Positions 38,328 through 48,518 of a DNA stretch of 64,000 bases are shown in pieces (position 1 is the stretch's first letter; each line of letters begins with the position of its first letter). The notes beneath the pieces were generated by a model that searched no databases, was not told the DNA's origin, and saw only the letters and a list, made by a program, of their open reading frames with translations. Position numbers and translations under genes: made by a program. This DNA is from Brenneria izbisi (lineage in GTDB: Bacteria > Pseudomonadota > Gammaproteobacteria > Enterobacterales > Enterobacteriaceae). The stretch covers positions 248,001 to 312,000 of the forward strand of contig NZ_JAMPJU010000003.1 of assembly GCF_025840185.1 (NCBI RefSeq), in the 5' to 3' direction.

Positions 38328-39035
38328 TTAGACGGCGGGATAGTCGCGCGCGCCGAAAATAGCGGTGCCGATGCGCACCAGCGTACTGCCGGCGGCGATG
38401 GCCGCCTTCATATCATCGGTCATCCCCATCGATAAGGTATCAATATGAGGGTAGCGCACGGCTAACTGCTGAAACAGGTCGGTCATCTGCCGGAAAACGG
38501 CCAACTGGCGCTGATAGTCTGTTTCGGGCGCCGGTATCGCCATCAGACCACGTAGTCGCAGATTCGGCAATCCCATCACGCTGGCGGCCAGATCAGCCAA
38601 TTGATCGGTCATAATGCCGGATTTACTCGGTTCGTTACTGATGTTGATTTGCAGCAGCACATTCAGCGGCGGCAGCGTCGCCGGACGCTGTTCGCTTAGC
38701 CGCTGGGCGATGCGCAAACGATCCACGGTGTGGAACCAGTCAAAATTTTCCGCCACCAGACGGCTTTTATTCGACTGCAACGGGCCGATAAAGTGCCATT
38801 CCAAATGGGTTTTCGGCTGGCTTTCCCGAAAGTAACGGATCTTATCCACGCCTTCCTGAACATAGTTTTCGCCAAATGCTCGCTGTCCGGCGTTGATGGC
38901 GGCTTCGATCGCCGTCACAGGTTTGGTTTTACTGACTGCAAGCAGCGTGATTTCCTCTGGCGCTCTTGCGCACTGTTGTGCGGCCATTGAGATCTGTCGC
39001 CGGATGTCCTGTAGATTCTGCTGGATAGTCGTCAT
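38328..39035 (-). CDS. yggS: PLP homeostasis protein YggS
   Basis: 235-residue YggS/PLPBP protein that binds pyridoxal phosphate without known catalysis and balances vitamin B6 and amino acid pools. The PLP lysine is K36 in LLAVSKTKP. FGENYVQE, WHFIGPLQSNK, GLMAIPAP and LSMGMTDDM are conserved. It is first in the minus-strand operon and its start lies only 21 bp from the start of the divergent PilT-like gene. Confidence 0.96.
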   Translation of the reverse strand: MTTIQQNLQDIRRQISMAAQQCARAPEEITLLAVSKTKPVTAIEAAINAGQRAFGENYVQEGVDKIRYFRESQPKTHLEWHFIGPLQSNKSRLVAENFDWFHTVDRLRIAQRLSEQRPATLPPLNVLLQINISNEPSKSGIMTDQLADLAASVMGLPNLRLRGLMAIPAPETDYQRQLAVFRQMTDLFQQLAVRYPHIDTLSMGMTDDMKAAIAAGSTLVRIGTAIFGARDYPAV

Positions 39036-39056
39036 AGTGGTTCAGGAGATTAATCT

Positions 39057-40052
39057 ATGGATGTGAGTGAATGGGTGGCGCTTAGTGTAAAACATAATGC
39101 GTCGGATCTGCACCTGTGTAGCGGACATCCGCCGATATTGCGTATTGATGGTCGGTTACGATTTGAAAATACCTTATCACGTTTAGGTAGCGAACAACTT
39201 GAACAGTGGTGCGCTATCTGGCTGGAAGCGACTCAACAACAGCAGTTGCAGCAATACGGGCAGGTTGACGGCGCGTTGACGCTGGCGAACGGACAGCGCC
39301 TGCGCGTTAACGTATTTCGTCAACGCGCCGGGCTTTCCATCACGATGCGGCTTATTCCCTCATCCCTTCTCTCACTGGCTGCGCTGCGCGCGCCGCCGGT
39401 GTTGTCGGATCTGCTGGAACGGCGGGATGGATTGATTTTAGTCACCGGGGCGACGGGGAGCGGGAAATCCACTACATTGGCCGCCATGATTGCCGCCCTG
39501 AACGAACGGCATTCCCGTCATATCATTACGCTGGAAGATCCGATTGAGTTTCTGCACGCCAGTCGGCAATGCCTGATCCAGCAGCGTGAAATCGGCCAGC
39601 ATTGCGCATCGTTCGCGCAGGCTCTGCGCGCCGCATTGCGTGAAGATCCTGATGTTATCTTGCTGGGGGAATTGCGCGATACCGCAACTATCCGCCTGGC
39701 ATTGACGGCGGCGGAAACCGGGCATCTGGTGCTCGCCACGTTGCATACCCGCAGTGCGGCGCAGGCGGTCGATCGGCTGATTGATGTTTTTCCGGGAGAG
39801 GAAAAAGCCTTTGTTCGCAGCCAACTGGCGGCCTGTCTACAGGCGGTGGCGGCGCAAAAATTATTGCCGATGCCGCAGGGGGGAAGAGTAGCCTTGTTTG
39901 ATATCCTGACCGCGACCGCAGCAGTGAGCAATTTGATTCGGGAAGGGAAAAGTCATCAGTTGCCCAGCCTGATGCAGACAGGGGCGCAGGCAGGGATGCA
40001 AACCTTCGAGCAAAGCTGGCGGCAGCGCTGTAGTGAGGGGTTGCTGGTGTGA
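39057..40052 (+). CDS. PilT-like type IV pilus retraction ATPase (YggR-like)
   Basis: 331-residue GSPII_E/PilT-family ATPase. Walker A is GATGSGKSTT (131-140); ITLEDPIEF is the Asp box, ALREDPDVILLGELRD the Walker B, and TGHLVLATLHT the His box. AGGAG precedes the ATG. No other pilus gene is near, as for E. coli yggR, so its role in twitching or competence pili depends on genes elsewhere. It is divergent from yggS. Confidence 0.92.
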   Translation: MDVSEWVALSVKHNASDLHLCSGHPPILRIDGRLRFENTLSRLGSEQLEQWCAIWLEATQQQQLQQYGQVDGALTLANGQRLRVNVFRQRAGLSITMRLIPSSLLSLAALRAPPVLSDLLERRDGLILVTGATGSGKSTTLAAMIAALNERHSRHIITLEDPIEFLHASRQCLIQQREIGQHCASFAQALRAALREDPDVILLGELRDTATIRLALTAAETGHLVLATLHTRSAAQAVDRLIDVFPGEEKAFVRSQLAACLQAVAAQKLLPMPQGGRVALFDILTATAAVSNLIREGKSHQLPSLMQTGAQAGMQTFEQSWRQRCSEGLLV

Positions 40053-40112
40053 CGACTATCGCGGCTTGTATGGCCCTGATAGGAAAAACCTTGACTGGCA
40101 AATAATTGCCAG

Positions 40113-41969
40113 TTACTTCACGCAATTACGCCCCTGGCGTTTTGCGGCATAGAGGTTTTCGTCCGCCAACTGGATCCAGTCGTCCACAGAGGTAAAGTGC
40201 GGGCGCCAGGGCGCGACGCCCACGCTGATTGTGAATTTCAGCATTTGTTGTTCATACAATAATGTATGCTGCTCAATCTGCATGCGGATGCGTTCGACGA
40301 TGTTCATCGCCGTTTTGTGCGAGACGTTATTGAGCAGAATAATAAATTCTTCGCCGCCAATGCGGGCGAACAGGTCATCGCTGCGAAGCGATAATCGTAG
40401 CAGCGTGGCCAGTTCTTTGAGCACGGCATCGCCCGCCAAATGGCCGTATTTATCATTTATTTTCTTGAAAAAATCGATATCCAGCAGCGCCAGGTAGCAT
40501 TTTTTTATGCTTGCGCGTGGTTTTCCGCAGTGAAAGAGCTCATTAGCCTGTTCAAAGAAATTGCTGCGGTTGGGCAGTCCGGTAAGAAAATCATGCCCGG
40601 CATTAAAGCGTAGTGTTTCTTCTATCTGTTTACGTTCATCTTCCAGCACGCGGGCGTGGATGATAATCCCCAGGGTTTTAACCAGAGGAGCCAACAGGTT
40701 AATCAGATGCTGGTCGTAACCATCAGGACGGTTGGCCAGGGCTATCATGCCGATGGGCTTGTCATTGTGGGTGATGGGAATAGCCAGAAACGCGTATAGC
40801 GTTGGGTGTCCGGGTGGAAAACCGCGGCTGGCAGGATGCGCCGCCAGGTTGTTGGTGCATACCACCTTATTGTGGGTGACGGCATAACCGAACAGATTGT
40901 CGAGTTGGCGAAATACCAGTCCGCCATTGATTTTACGCTGCTGGTTATACCACTCCCGCGTTTCCTTATCCCACGATAGGTTGGAGATAGAGGGAATATA
41001 AAGCGATTTGCCTTCTTCATCTTCCTGCACCTTGGCAATAAAACCAAATTCACTATTTGTCACGTTGAGCAGGCGGGAAAAGACCTTATCGCAGGCGGAA
41101 GGTAAATTGTGATCGATCAGAAAACTGTCGTGGGCGGAGAGCAGAATATCCAGTATCGCCCCTTGCTGTTCCGCTTTTTTTTCTGTCTCTACGTTGTGCG
41201 TAATATTGTGGGCGTACTTAATGACTTTCTTTATCGTGCCATCATCATCCATGATTGGATTGTAAGTCGCCTGTATCCAAAAAGATTTATTATTTTTTCC
41301 CAGCCGGTGAAAGCGTCCGCTAATGGATTGACCACGTTGTAATGTTGCCCAGAACTTGTCGTATTCCGGTGTGTTAAGATAATTTTTTTCATATAATAAT
41401 TTATGATGTTGCCGAAGCAATTCATTTTCTTCATAACCCGTCAATTCGAGATAATTTTCGTTGACATAAGTGATATATCCTTCCCGGTCAAATTCAATTA
41501 CGCCTTGTGAGTTATCGATAGCTTCGATTTTAATACGATGTTCGTTGGTAAGATATTTTTGCTGAGTAATATCCAGCGCCAGTTTAATCACCCCAATATG
41601 TTGGCCATCGTCATCGATGATCGGCGTATAGGCGGCATGAATCCAGATGTGATCGCCGTGTTTGTTTCGGCGCCGAAATTCCCCGGAGCGGATGTTGCCG
41701 CTAATTACACTGGGCCAGAAATGGTCGTGTTCCTGGCGCTGTTCTTCAAATAAAAACATCCTGTGATTCTGGTTTATCATCTCGGTTCTGTCGTAACCAA
41801 GTATGCGGCAAAAGTTGCTGTTAGCTTCAATCAACGTGCCGAACAGATCAAATTCGGCGATGGCATAAGCTTTATCCAGCGCAGTCAATTTGGCTCGATT
41901 GTCAAATTTACCAATCAAATCAATATCGGATATTTTATTATTCGTATTCGTATTCGTATTCATATTCAT
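40113..41969 (-). CDS. PAS-PAS-GAF-GGDEF diguanylate cyclase
   Basis: Cytosolic sensor enzyme of 618 residues predicted to make cyclic di-GMP. Two PAS domains (about 30-140 and 150-262, both with an IWI/FWIQA-TYNPIxDDDG core) are followed by a GAF domain (about 280-440) and a C-terminal GGDEF domain. The signature is GGEEF at 538-542, an active variant, with an inhibitory I-site R529-S-D-D532 exactly five residues before it, so product inhibition is expected. The N-terminus MNMNTNTNTNNK is encoded by a hexanucleotide repeat. AGGTAAAG precedes the start; the ATG two codons later is an alternative. The stimulus is unknown. Confidence 0.93.
   Translation of the reverse strand: MNMNTNTNTNNKISDIDLIGKFDNRAKLTALDKAYAIAEFDLFGTLIEANSNFCRILGYDRTEMINQNHRMFLFEEQRQEHDHFWPSVISGNIRSGEFRRRNKHGDHIWIHAAYTPIIDDDGQHIGVIKLALDITQQKYLTNEHRIKIEAIDNSQGVIEFDREGYITYVNENYLELTGYEENELLRQHHKLLYEKNYLNTPEYDKFWATLQRGQSISGRFHRLGKNNKSFWIQATYNPIMDDDGTIKKVIKYAHNITHNVETEKKAEQQGAILDILLSAHDSFLIDHNLPSACDKVFSRLLNVTNSEFGFIAKVQEDEEGKSLYIPSISNLSWDKETREWYNQQRKINGGLVFRQLDNLFGYAVTHNKVVCTNNLAAHPASRGFPPGHPTLYAFLAIPITHNDKPIGMIALANRPDGYDQHLINLLAPLVKTLGIIIHARVLEDERKQIEETLRFNAGHDFLTGLPNRSNFFEQANELFHCGKPRASIKKCYLALLDIDFFKKINDKYGHLAGDAVLKELATLLRLSLRSDDLFARIGGEEFIILLNNVSHKTAMNIVERIRMQIEQHTLLYEQQMLKFTISVGVAPWRPHFTSVDDWIQLADENLYAAKRQGRNCVK
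41941..41969 (-). repeat. Hexanucleotide repeat at the start of the diguanylate cyclase gene
   Basis: Read on the coding strand, AATACG/AATATG units are repeated about four to five times immediately after the start codon, encoding alternating Asn-Met/Asn-Thr. Because the unit is 6 bp, copy changes keep the frame and alter only the N-terminal tail and the spacing of alternative ATGs. Confidence 0.7.
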
Positions 41970-42310
41970 CTTTACCTGTCATTCTTGCCCGTGTGTTTAT
42001 TCAATATATTGCTATGTATTTGGCATAGAATAATGCTGCTACGAATGTCTGAGAATGATAATTGGTTTGTTGTGTACCTCTTTCATTTTTGTTTCAAACA
42101 CTATTTCATGCGGTGCGAAAAGGCGTGTTGTGCATAGTCCATGGTATGTGCTGTGTGGGAGTTTATCCACGGCAGGCGTTTGGGAAGGAAGCGTGTCGCC
42201 TTTCAATTACAGGAAAGTATAACGCAAGGATTTTTTTTTGTGAGGTCGATGATTATTTTTTAAATTTATTCTTCTCCGTCTCTATTTGGGGCGCCCGCTC
42301 AGGCTCCAGG
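41970..42310. other. Intergenic region upstream of the diguanylate cyclase gene
   Basis: 340 bp without a convincing gene. It should contain the promoter of the diguanylate cyclase. I see only a single DnaA-box-like TTATCCACG (42163-42171) and a run of nine T near 42230. Confidence 0.4.
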
Positions 42311-42347
42311 GCGGCGGACATCCGGGTGATACCCGGATGTCCGCCGC
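42311..42347. terminator. Long perfect hairpin downstream of the codA-like gene
   Basis: A 17-bp perfect stem (GCGGCGGACATCCGGGT and its complement) with a 3-nt loop, 4 bp past the stop of the deaminase gene. There is no T tract, so it may stabilise the mRNA 3' end or act with Rho. Confidence 0.65.
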
Positions 42348-42350
42348 TGA

Positions 42351-43595
42351 TTAATCCTGATAGCTCAACTGTTCAGGTATGCGGCGCATGATGACCTTAC
42401 CATGACGGATCGACACGCTGGCTTTTGCCTGACGGCGCACGGTTTCATAGTCGTTCTTCGCATCCAGGATCACCAGATTGGCCGGACGTCCGACCGCAAT
42501 ACCGTAACCCTCGCCCAGATTCATGGCTTTGGCGCTGTTATCCGTGACGAAATCCAGGCAGCGTTGCAGGTCTTCATAACCCATCATATGGCAGATATGC
42601 AGTCCGGCATCCAGGACGCGCAGAATGTTGCCGTTACCGAGCGGATACCACGGATCTTTGATGGAGTCCTGTGCGAAGCAGACATTCAGACCTGCGCGGT
42701 CGAGTTCGGCCACCCGCGTCACGCCGCGCCGTTTGGGGAAGGTATCGAAACGTCCTTGCAGATGAATACTCTCCGTGGGGCAGGAAACAAAGTTGATGCC
42801 TGACAGTTTGAGCAGGCGGAACAGTTTGTAGCAATAAGCGTTATCGTAAGAACCCATAGCCACCGTATGGCTGGCGGTAACCCGTGACCCCATCTGGCGT
42901 ACCCGCGCTTCTTCCGCCAGGACTTCCAGAAAGCGTGATTGGGCGTCATCGGTTTCGTCACAGTGTACATCGACCAGACAACCAGTACGTTCAGCCAGTT
43001 CCATCAGGAATTTGATGGAACTGACGCCCTGATCGCGGGTGTTCTCGAAATGGGGAATGCCGCCGACCACATCGGCGCCCATCTCGATGGCGCGCGCCAT
43101 CAGTTGGCGTCCGTTGGCAAAGGATTCAATGCCTTCCTGCGGAAAAGCGACGATTTGCAGGTCGATCAGGTCGCGGGCTTCCTGTTTGACTTCCAGCATG
43201 GCGGTCAGCGCGGCCAGACTGGGATCGGTGACATCAATATGCGTGCGCACATGCTGAATACCATGATCCCGCAGCATGCCGATGGCGGTGTGCGCCCGGC
43301 GCTTGGTGTCATCGTGAGTGATGGTGGCTTTGCGCTGTCCCCAACGCTCAATACCTTCAAACAATGTGCCGCTCATGTTCCATTCCGGTTCACCGGCGGT
43401 CAGCGTCGCATCCAGATGAATGTGCGGTTCAACTAGCGGCGGAATGACCAACTGGCTGTCGGCATCGATCACATCACGGTTTTCCGCCGTAGTTAATGAC
43501 GCTGGCTGGGCGTCGATCGCGGTGATCAGGCCGTTATCGAGACTGAGAGTGAAAAGTCCGGTTTGACGGCGAAGCGCGGCGTTGATGATTTTCAT
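42351..43595 (-). CDS. CodA-like amidohydrolase (cytosine deaminase family)
   Basis: Cytosolic metal-dependent deaminase of 414 residues. Metal ligands by comparison with E. coli CodA are H58 and H60 (EPHIHLD), H211 (VDVHCDE) with E214, H243 (ASHTVAM) and D310. The residue after that Asp is S311 (FAQDSIKDPW), where E. coli has Asp314 (GHDDVFDPW); this position contacts the base and sets specificity. FVSCPTESIHLQGRFDT also differs from the E. coli FVANPLVN segment. So cytosine is not certain; isocytosine, 5-fluorocytosine-like, or s-triazine/ammelide-type substrates are possible. AGGAG precedes the ATG at 43595. No codB permease is adjacent, so the symbol is withheld. Confidence 0.8.
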   Translation of the reverse strand: MKIINAALRRQTGLFTLSLDNGLITAIDAQPASLTTAENRDVIDADSQLVIPPLVEPHIHLDATLTAGEPEWNMSGTLFEGIERWGQRKATITHDDTKRRAHTAIGMLRDHGIQHVRTHIDVTDPSLAALTAMLEVKQEARDLIDLQIVAFPQEGIESFANGRQLMARAIEMGADVVGGIPHFENTRDQGVSSIKFLMELAERTGCLVDVHCDETDDAQSRFLEVLAEEARVRQMGSRVTASHTVAMGSYDNAYCYKLFRLLKLSGINFVSCPTESIHLQGRFDTFPKRRGVTRVAELDRAGLNVCFAQDSIKDPWYPLGNGNILRVLDAGLHICHMMGYEDLQRCLDFVTDNSAKAMNLGEGYGIAVGRPANLVILDAKNDYETVRRQAKASVSIRHGKVIMRRIPEQLSYQD

Positions 43596-43684
43596 AAAAA
43601 CTCCTGCTGTTGCGCATTGGGGAGGCGCCAGACTCAGTGAGCTCCCAGCGCGTAAGGGAGCGCGTTCTTCGACAAGCAACCCGC

Positions 43685-45241
43685 CTACATTTGAAAAACC
43701 GCCATGGAGCGCATCAACTGCTGCGACTGCTGTTCCAGCGATTGCGTGGTATCGGAGGAGGCTTTGACCAGTTGGGCGTTTTGTTGCGCCACTTTGTCGA
43801 TTTGCGCGAACGCGATGTTGACTTGCTCGATGCCCCGGTACTGCTCCTGGGTGGCATTAGAGATATCTTTCATCAACCGGGTGATCCGCATGATTTCATC
43901 CGTCACTTCATCCATAGTTTCTCCGGCCCTGGAAGCCAGTTCCAGGCCTTCCGATATCCGGGTCTGCGAATCGAGAATCAGCGAGCGAATCTCTTTTGCC
44001 GCCTGAGCGCTGTGCTGCGCCAGATTACGCACTTCTCCGGCGACGACGGCAAAACCGCGTCCCTGTTCGCCCGCGCGGGCAGACTCCACCGAAGCATTCA
44101 GCGCCAGAATATTGGTCTGGAAAGCGATGCCGTCAATCACGCTCAGGATATCGTTGATTCGTTTGGCGCTATTGGCAATCTCCTGCATTTTTTCAATCAC
44201 GTAGCAGACGGATTCATTGCTGCGGTCGCTGGTGTCAGAAACATTATTGGCGAGTTGATGCGCCAGTTCTGCGTGATCGGCATTCTGTTTCACCGTAGCG
44301 CTGAGTTGTTCCATGCTGGCGGCTGTCTGTTCCAGCGCGGCGACAGACTCTTCGGTGCGCTGAGAAAGCTGGATGTTTTCTTCAAATAACTCACGACTGC
44401 CGAGATCGATACGCGTGCTGGCGTCACGAACCTGACTCACCGACTCTAGCAAGGCGCTCTGCATCCGTCCGATGGCATCGTTGAGCCGCCCTAGTTCGTT
44501 GCTGCCGCCATGCAGCAAGCGGTGTGTCAGGTCGCCCGCCGCCACATACTCCAGTTGCTCAATCGCGTGATCCAGCGGTTTTAACAATAGATGACGCAGA
44601 GCAATCCAGGCAAGCGTGACCAGCGCCACCGACAGCAAGCAAGCGATCACCATGAGCAGCAGCATCTGGCGTTCGTTTTGCGCGGATTGCGCCATGCCTT
44701 GCTCGGAAAGCATTTGCGCGTGAGCGCGAAAAGCCTGAATGGATTTGTCAAAAGCATTGCTCAGCGGGCCAAGCTGTTTTTCCAGCACGTCATAATATTC
44801 GTCGGTATATTGTTTTTGCAGCGCGCTCAACATGGGCGTCATGCCTTGTTCGAGATAGGCCAGATAGGTTTTCTGTACGTCCTGCGCCAACGGGTATCGT
44901 TGGGTATCCGCCTCGACGGAGTTCACGGCAAGGTTAATATCCTGCTGTGACTGACGCAGGTTCGCTTCCACGATTCCTGTCTCTTGTTCCCCTTCCTCAA
45001 GACGCCCCATTTCGATCTTTCTGACCGCCAGCGTCGCGGACGCTCTGGCTTGCAACGTCAGGTTATAACCGCTCATTAGATTACCCAGTTCAATCCCCTG
45101 GATCTGGTTCTGCGCCGTCAGCGCCTGCCGGTCTTTTTTGATAGCCAGTATGCCCATGCCGCTGACGAGCAATAGCAGGAGCGTCGTCAGTAATAATAAC
45201 GTCAGTAATCCGGTACGGATGGAGAGATTTTTCAGATCCAT
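43685..45241 (-). CDS. Methyl-accepting chemotaxis protein
   Basis: Chemoreceptor of 518 residues. TM1 is about 10-34, the periplasmic four-helix sensor about 35-192, TM2 about 193-214, then HAMP and the signalling hairpin with [20 protein letters not shown]. The tip reads NASVESARAGEQ rather than [12 protein letters not shown], like the Tar/Tsr/Trg group. It ends MRSMAVFQM without an NWETF tether, so methylation must rely on tethers of other receptors. The ligand is unknown. It is upstream of the deaminase gene on the same strand, 90 bp away, with no clear functional link. Confidence 0.92.
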   Translation of the reverse strand: MDLKNLSIRTGLLTLLLLTTLLLLLVSGMGILAIKKDRQALTAQNQIQGIELGNLMSGYNLTLQARASATLAVRKIEMGRLEEGEQETGIVEANLRQSQQDINLAVNSVEADTQRYPLAQDVQKTYLAYLEQGMTPMLSALQKQYTDEYYDVLEKQLGPLSNAFDKSIQAFRAHAQMLSEQGMAQSAQNERQMLLLMVIACLLSVALVTLAWIALRHLLLKPLDHAIEQLEYVAAGDLTHRLLHGGSNELGRLNDAIGRMQSALLESVSQVRDASTRIDLGSRELFEENIQLSQRTEESVAALEQTAASMEQLSATVKQNADHAELAHQLANNVSDTSDRSNESVCYVIEKMQEIANSAKRINDILSVIDGIAFQTNILALNASVESARAGEQGRGFAVVAGEVRNLAQHSAQAAKEIRSLILDSQTRISEGLELASRAGETMDEVTDEIMRITRLMKDISNATQEQYRGIEQVNIAFAQIDKVAQQNAQLVKASSDTTQSLEQQSQQLMRSMAVFQM

Positions 45242-45543
45242 GATTTTCTTTTCCTTACGCTTTACTAAAACATGGCGGAGTGCGTTGCTCTCCAGAGCAT
45301 ACGTTATGTGAATGGCTGGGAGATAAAATTAAAAAGATATGGCAGGACGGGGGGATGAGGTATCCGTGAAGATATCCCGCCCGTTGCGGCTAAATAATTA
45401 GCCGTAGTGTTTGCGCCTGGTTTATTATCTGCTTATATACACATTATTTTTCATGTACACCTATGTTTTAACGTTACAGTCGCTACTGTATGGGGCGGCT
45501 TCAAGTCGCCAGGCAATGATACCCAGAGGTATCCGAGGTTTAT
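45242..45543. other. Divergent regulatory region between the chemoreceptor and nsrR
   Basis: About 300 bp without a gene. It should hold promoters for both flanking genes. A palindromic hairpin CGGCTAA-ATAA-TTAGCCG lies at 45387-45404. No confident promoter was placed. Confidence 0.4.
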
Positions 45544-45969
45544 GTGCAGTTAACAAGTTTTACGGATTATGGCTTGCGGGCGCTTATCTATATGGCGTCA
45601 TTACCCGGTGGGAAAATGACCAGCATTTCGGAAGTAACGGAAGTGTATGGCGTATCGCGTAATCATATGGTCAAAATTATCAATCAACTTAGTCGCGCCG
45701 GATTGGTTATGGCCGTGCGTGGAAAAAATGGCGGCATCAGGCTAGGGAAACCGGCGGATTCAATTCGGATTGGTGATGTGGTGCGTGAACTGGAGCCGCT
45801 TTCATTGGTTAACTGCGGCAGCGATTTCTGCCACATCACGTCGGCCTGTCGACTCAAACAGGTACTCCAGCAGGCAGTACAACATTTTTTGCAAGAACTC
45901 GATCATTACACGTTGGCTGATTTGGTCAAAGAAAACCCACCGCTTTACAAATTATTGTTGGTTGAATGA
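45544..45969 (+). CDS. nsrR: Nitric oxide-sensing repressor NsrR
   Basis: Rrf2-family repressor of 141 residues whose iron-sulfur cluster is destroyed by NO, relieving repression of NO-detoxification genes. The helix-turn-helix region begins [17 protein letters not shown] with [14 protein letters not shown]-like residues. The cluster cysteines are C91, C96 and C102 ([16 protein letters not shown]). The start is GTG at 45544 after CGAGG, as in E. coli. rnr follows at 41 bp and is probably co-transcribed. Confidence 0.97.
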   Translation: MQLTSFTDYGLRALIYMASLPGGKMTSISEVTEVYGVSRNHMVKIINQLSRAGLVMAVRGKNGGIRLGKPADSIRIGDVVRELEPLSLVNCGSDFCHITSACRLKQVLQQAVQHFLQELDHYTLADLVKENPPLYKLLLVE

Positions 45970-46010
45970 GTTCTATTCAGCCTCCTGCTGATGACAACGG
46001 AGGAACCGCA

Positions 46011-48449
46011 ATGTCACAAGATCCTTTTCTGGAACGCGAAGCAGAAAAATACGAATCCCCAATCCCAAGTCGTGAATTCATTCTGGCGCATATCGCCAAA
46101 CGGGATACGCCGATTAGCCGCGAAGAACTGGCTGCTGATTTACAATTAACCGGCGAAGAACCGCTTGAAGCGCTACGCCGTCGGTTGCGGGCGATGGAGC
46201 GCGACGGGCAACTGGTGTTTACCCGCCGCCAATGCTATGCGCTGCCGGAAAAGCTGGATCTGCTGCGCGGTACGGTAATCGGTCATCGCGACGGTTTCGG
46301 CTTTCTGCGCGTCGAAGGACGCAAAGATGACCTTTATCTCTCCGCGGACGAGATGAAACGCGCCATTCACGGCGATGTGGTGCTGGCGCAGCCGTTGGCT
46401 GCCGATCGCAAAGGCCGTCGTGAAGGCCGCATTGTACGCGTGCTCGAACCGCGCACCGGCCAGATTGTCGGGCGGTATTTTGTCGATGCCGGCGTCGGCT
46501 TTGTCGTCCCGGACGACAGCCGCCTGAGTTTCGATATTCTGATCCCGAAAGAAGAGATCAACGGCGCTCGTATGGGATTTGTGGTCGTGGTGGCGCTTAC
46601 CCAACGCGCTACCCGCCGCACCAAGGCGGTCGGAAAAATTGTCGAGATCCTCGGCGATAACATGGGAACCGGACTGGCTGTCGAAATCGCGCTGCGCACT
46701 CACGATATCCCGCATAGCTGGCCGCCGCAGGTGGAAGAGCAGGTTAAAGATCTGTCCGAGTTGGTGCCGGAGGCAGCGAAAAAAGGCCGAGTGGATTTAC
46801 GCAAGCTGCCGCTGGTGACCATCGACGGAGAAGACGCCCGCGATTTTGACGATGCGGTTTATTGCGAGAAGAAACGCGGCGGCGGCTGGCGTCTGTGGGT
46901 GGCGATTGCTGATGTCAGCTATTATGTGCGTCCGAATACGCCGCTGGATCATGAAGCGCGCGCGCGAGGAACGTCGGTCTATTTCCCGTCGCAAGTGGTG
47001 CCGATGCTGCCGGAAGTGCTGTCCAACGGCTTGTGTTCGCTCAACCCGCAGGTGGATCGCCTATGTATGGTGTGCGAGATGACCATATCGGCGCTGGGCA
47101 AACTGACTTCGTACAAGTTTTATGAAGCGGTGATGAGCTCTCATGCCCGTCTGACCTACACTAAAGTGTGGAATATCCTGCGGGGCGACGCTGAACTGCG
47201 CGAGCAGTATAAACCGCTGGTGGGCGGACTGGAAGAATTGCACAAGTTATACAGAATGCTGGAGCATGCCCGTGAAGTGCGGGGCGGCATCGCGTTTGAA
47301 ACTGAGGAAGCGAAATTTATTTTCAACGCTGAGCGCCGTATTGAACGGGTTGAATCGGTGGTGCGCAACGATGCGCACAAACTGATTGAAGAGTGCATGA
47401 TCCTGGCGAATATCTCCGCGGCGAAATTTATGGAGAAAAATGAAGAGCCGGCACTGTTCCGCATTCACGATCAGCCGAGCGAAGACCATGTGCTGGCGTT
47501 GCGCAGCGTACTGGGGGAACTGGGGCTGACGTTGAAAGGCGGAATGAAGCCGCAACCAAAAGATTATGCCGAACTGATGGTGGAAGTAGCCAATCGTCCC
47601 GACCATGAAATGTTGCAAACCATGTTGCTGCGCTCCATGAAGCAGGCGGTCTACGATCCTGAAAACCGGGGGCATTTTGGTCTGGCTTTAACCTCTTATG
47701 CGCATTTCACTTCGCCTATCCGTCGTTATCCCGATTTGTCGTTGCACCGTGCGATCAAATATCTGCTCAGTGATCGTAAAGCGCGCTGGACGCCGACCGG
47801 CGGTTGGCACAGCGATATGAAGGAAATGCTGCAACTGGGTATGCACTGTTCGATGACCGAACGCCGCGCGGATGAAGCGACGCGGGATGTGGCGGACTGG
47901 CTGAAGTGTGATTTCATGCAGGATCATGTGGGCGAGGTGTTTACGGGGATTATCGCCAGCGTTACCGGCTTTGGATTCTTTGTGCGTCTGAATGATTTAT
48001 TTATCGATGGGCTGGTGCATGTATCCACATTGGATAATGACTACTATCGCTACGATAATGTCGGCCAGCGGTTGATCGGCGAGTCTCGCGGTCAGGTTTA
48101 CCGTTTGGGCGATGAAGTGGAAATTCGCGTTGAGGCGGTCCATATGGATGAGCGCAACATTGATTTTGCGCTGGTATCCAGCACGCGCAAACCGCGGGGT
48201 GAGGGTAAAACGGCCCGCGATCGGGCTAAAAAGCCGGATAGCCGCGAAGCGAAGCCGACTCGCCGCCATCGCAATACGGCCAAGTCCGCAGCTAATTTCG
48301 AACCTGATGCCGCTTTCCGTCAGGATGCCAAATCAGCGAAGGCGAAGCCGAAAAAGAACGCGGATAAAGCAAAAAAGAGTGGTGAAAAAACACGTAAGAT
48401 TGCGGCGGCAACCAAAGCCAAACGCGCCAGAAAGAAGCCTGCGGCGTAA
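46011..48449 (+). CDS. rnr: Ribonuclease R
   Basis: 3'-5' exoribonuclease of 812 residues that degrades structured RNA and acts in tmRNA-linked decay. Domains in order: N-terminal helix-turn-helix (about 20-85), cold-shock domains (about 85-230), RNB catalytic domain with [13 protein letters not shown] and [13 protein letters not shown]1 domain (about 640-725, [20 protein letters not shown]) and a Lys/Arg/Ala-rich tail that binds RNA. The start at 46011 ([10 protein letters not shown]) follows GGAGG; a frame from 45966 overlaps nsrR. Confidence 0.97.
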   Translation: MSQDPFLEREAEKYESPIPSREFILAHIAKRDTPISREELAADLQLTGEEPLEALRRRLRAMERDGQLVFTRRQCYALPEKLDLLRGTVIGHRDGFGFLRVEGRKDDLYLSADEMKRAIHGDVVLAQPLAADRKGRREGRIVRVLEPRTGQIVGRYFVDAGVGFVVPDDSRLSFDILIPKEEINGARMGFVVVVALTQRATRRTKAVGKIVEILGDNMGTGLAVEIALRTHDIPHSWPPQVEEQVKDLSELVPEAAKKGRVDLRKLPLVTIDGEDARDFDDAVYCEKKRGGGWRLWVAIADVSYYVRPNTPLDHEARARGTSVYFPSQVVPMLPEVLSNGLCSLNPQVDRLCMVCEMTISALGKLTSYKFYEAVMSSHARLTYTKVWNILRGDAELREQYKPLVGGLEELHKLYRMLEHAREVRGGIAFETEEAKFIFNAERRIERVESVVRNDAHKLIEECMILANISAAKFMEKNEEPALFRIHDQPSEDHVLALRSVLGELGLTLKGGMKPQPKDYAELMVEVANRPDHEMLQTMLLRSMKQAVYDPENRGHFGLALTSYAHFTSPIRRYPDLSLHRAIKYLLSDRKARWTPTGGWHSDMKEMLQLGMHCSMTERRADEATRDVADWLKCDFMQDHVGEVFTGIIASVTGFGFFVRLNDLFIDGLVHVSTLDNDYYRYDNVGQRLIGESRGQVYRLGDEVEIRVEAVHMDERNIDFALVSSTRKPRGEGKTARDRAKKPDSREAKPTRRHRNTAKSAANFEPDAAFRQDAKSAKAKPKKNADKAKKSGEKTRKIAAATKAKRARKKPAA

Positions 48450-48518
48450 TCTTACTGCGCAGGCGTTGACAACCAACAGGCAGACACGGCCTGTTTACGA
48501 TTAATTTGAAGAGTGGCA

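Noticed and set aside
42163-42171. DnaA-box-like TTATCCACG
   Set aside because: A single copy with one mismatch and no AT-rich unwinding region or origin genes nearby.
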